Source: Streptomyces sp. JJ66
GTDB taxonomy: Bacteria; Actinomycetota; Actinomycetes; Streptomycetales; Streptomycetaceae
Length of the DNA: 64,000 bases
NCBI RefSeq assembly: GCF_019303495.1
Contig: NZ_JAEVFI010000001.1
Coordinates: forward strand, 124,001 to 188,000
Reading direction: 5' to 3'
Position numbers and translations under genes: made by a program. The notes under the pieces were generated by a model. The model was given only the letters and a program-made list of their open reading frames with translations. It was not told where the DNA came from and ran no database searches. This document shows, one piece after another, positions 63,116-64,000 of the stretch. Numbering within the stretch: position 1 is the first letter of the stretch; every line of letters starts with the position of its first letter.

Positions 63116-63258
63116 TGAGCCTTCTGATCCGCCCGGTGACGCGTCCGCTGATGGCCCCGGCCACCCCGGCGTACCCGACGTTCGACCGGCGCGGCGTCCG
63201 CGTCGGCAGCGGCCCGCTGGGCAGCGGGCAGGGCGGCATCGGGCGATGCCGCCGGTGA
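63115..63258 (+). CDS. Possible small ORF after cysN
   Basis: 47 residues (begins MSLLIRPVTRPLM, Arg/Gly-rich end), coupled by TGATG to cysN but not recognised. In other Streptomyces a sulfonate-binding lipoprotein follows cysN. This short reading frame could be the start of a decayed version or a chance frame. A hairpin (63232-63253) lies at its end. Confidence 0.3.
   Translation: MSLLIRPVTRPLMAPATPAYPTFDRRGVRVGSGPLGSGQGGIGRCRR
63232..63253 (+). terminator. Hairpin after cysN
   Basis: GGCGGCATC, 4-nt loop, GATGCCGCC. 9-bp perfect stem without U-tract; partial terminator or attenuator before the ABC genes. Confidence 0.5.
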
Positions 63259-63380
63259 CGCCGCCCCGGACCCGCCCGTCCCCCGCCCGCCCCAGCGTGC
63301 CTGACGCAGCCCCTCCGCACGTCCGATCTCACCTGCCGTAGCCGCCCGCCGGGTGGCGAACGACGAGAGGACACCCCGAA

Positions 63381-64000
63381 GTGCCCACCAAACTCGCCAC
63401 CGCGGCGGCGTCCACCACCCCGGCCAGCGCCCCCGGCTCCCCCGCCCCGGCCGCCGGCGCCGCGCCCGTGCCGTACGCGGTGAAACTGGACCACGTCTCC
63501 AAGACCTTCGGCCGCCCGGGCGCCCAGCAGCTGGTGCTGGACGACATCTCGCTCCAGGCGGCGCCCGGCGAGTTCCTGTGCCTGCTGGGCGCGTCCGGCT
63601 GCGGCAAGTCCACGCTGCTCAACCTCGTCGCCGGACTGGACCAGCCCTCGGCGGGCACCGCGAGCGTGCCCTTCGGCCGTCCGGCGCTGATGTTCCAGGA
63701 CCACGCCCTGTTCCCGTGGCTCAGCGCGGGCCGCAACATCGAGCTGGCGCTGCGGCTGGCCGGGGTGGCCAAGGCCGAGCGGCGCGAGCGGGCGCGGGAG
63801 CTGCTGGACCTGGTGCGCCTGCCGGACGCGTACGGCAAGCGCGTGCACCAGCTCTCCGGCGGCATGCGGCAGCGCGTCGCGCTCGCCCGCGCGCTGGCGC
63901 AGGGCAGCGAGGTGCTGCTGATGGACGAGCCGTTCGCCGCGCTGGACGCCATCACCCGCGACCTGCTGCACGAGGAGCTGACCCGGGTCTGGTCCGAGCG
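63381..64000 (+). CDS. Sulfonate/nitrate/taurine-type ABC ATPase (C-terminus beyond window)
   Basis: Read from a GTG at 63381 (GAGAGGAC upstream), 206 residues to the edge. A Pro/Ala-rich ~30-residue N-terminus, then Walker A GASGCGKST, Q-loop LMFQDHALFPWLS, signature LSGGMRQRVALARAL and Walker B LLMDEPFAALDAITR, typical of SsuB/TauB. Next to cys genes it probably feeds organosulfonates into the pathway. The usual binding-protein gene is not found between it and cysN. Confidence 0.9.
   Translation, partial: MPTKLATAAASTTPASAPGSPAPAAGAAPVPYAVKLDHVSKTFGRPGAQQLVLDDISLQAAPGEFLCLLGASGCGKSTLLNLVAGLDQPSAGTASVPFGRPALMFQDHALFPWLSAGRNIELALRLAGVAKAERRERARELLDLVRLPDAYGKRVHQLSGGMRQRVALARALAQGSEVLLMDEPFAALDAITRDLLHEELTRVWSE

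Overview
The window is very GC-rich DNA from a Streptomyces or close relative. It shows many GTG starts, tightly packed operons with ATGA/TGATG overlaps, a PucR regulator, HTH-DUF5753/DUF397 pairs, DUF2637 and SpoIIE-type phosphatases. Gene order in the purine/glyoxylate and cysteine blocks matches what I recall of Streptomyces chromosomes; I could not align anything.

Layout. (1) 1-9.9 kb, purine degradation to glyoxylate and onward: guanine/8-oxoguanine deaminase (cut by the edge), uricase, hydroxyisourate hydrolase, OHCU decarboxylase, a small HTH protein, then hyi, glxR, a catalase and gcl. Uricase releases H2O2 and a catalase sits in the same block. The promoters share two palindromic motifs. 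(2) 10-14.2 kb: a membrane endonuclease/phosphatase-like protein, a MarP-type protease, a secreted AA10 LPMO and an ArsR-like regulator. (3) 14.5-23.3 kb: XdhC maturation factor, AzgA-type purine permease, three-subunit xanthine dehydrogenase and divergent PucR, which feed urate into block 1. (4) 23.3-37.9 kb: the most unusual part. An azole-type RiPP cluster on the minus strand has a 37-residue precursor, an RRE/E1-like partner, a CocE-type hydrolase, YcaO, a two-repeat nitroreductase-type dehydrogenase and a two-gene ABC exporter. It abuts a four-gene FecBCD-type metallophore importer and a divergent beta-propeller gene. A Zur/Fur-like box lies directly in front of the precursor and a weaker one in front of the importer. 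I infer a peptide metallophore system (export, capture, re-uptake). (5) 38-45.9 kb: XRE and GntR regulators, a TPR-like protein, an iron-boxed FhuF-like protein, DUF2637, a PP2C phosphatase and Ada/AlkA. (6) 45.9-47.2 kb: an MFS gene broken by an internal deletion/frameshift and a 311-bp ORF-less insertion with subterminal hairpins. (7) 47.3-53.9 kb: PAS-GAF-PP2C-ATPase regulator, YihY/BrkB, AidB-like acyl-CoA dehydrogenase, RibD-C reductase, GNAT. (8) 54-57.2 kb: small accessory genes (HTH-DUF5753, DUF397, three coupled hypotheticals) and a degenerate stretch with repeats. (9) 57.3-64 kb: assimilatory sulfate reduction (leader peptide, sulfite reductase, zinc-ribbon protein, cysH, cysC, cysD, cysN) and the start of a sulfonate-type ABC ATPase.

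I found no tRNA, rRNA or CRISPR array. Starts were chosen by ribosome binding sites and overlaps. Motif matches were made by eye.
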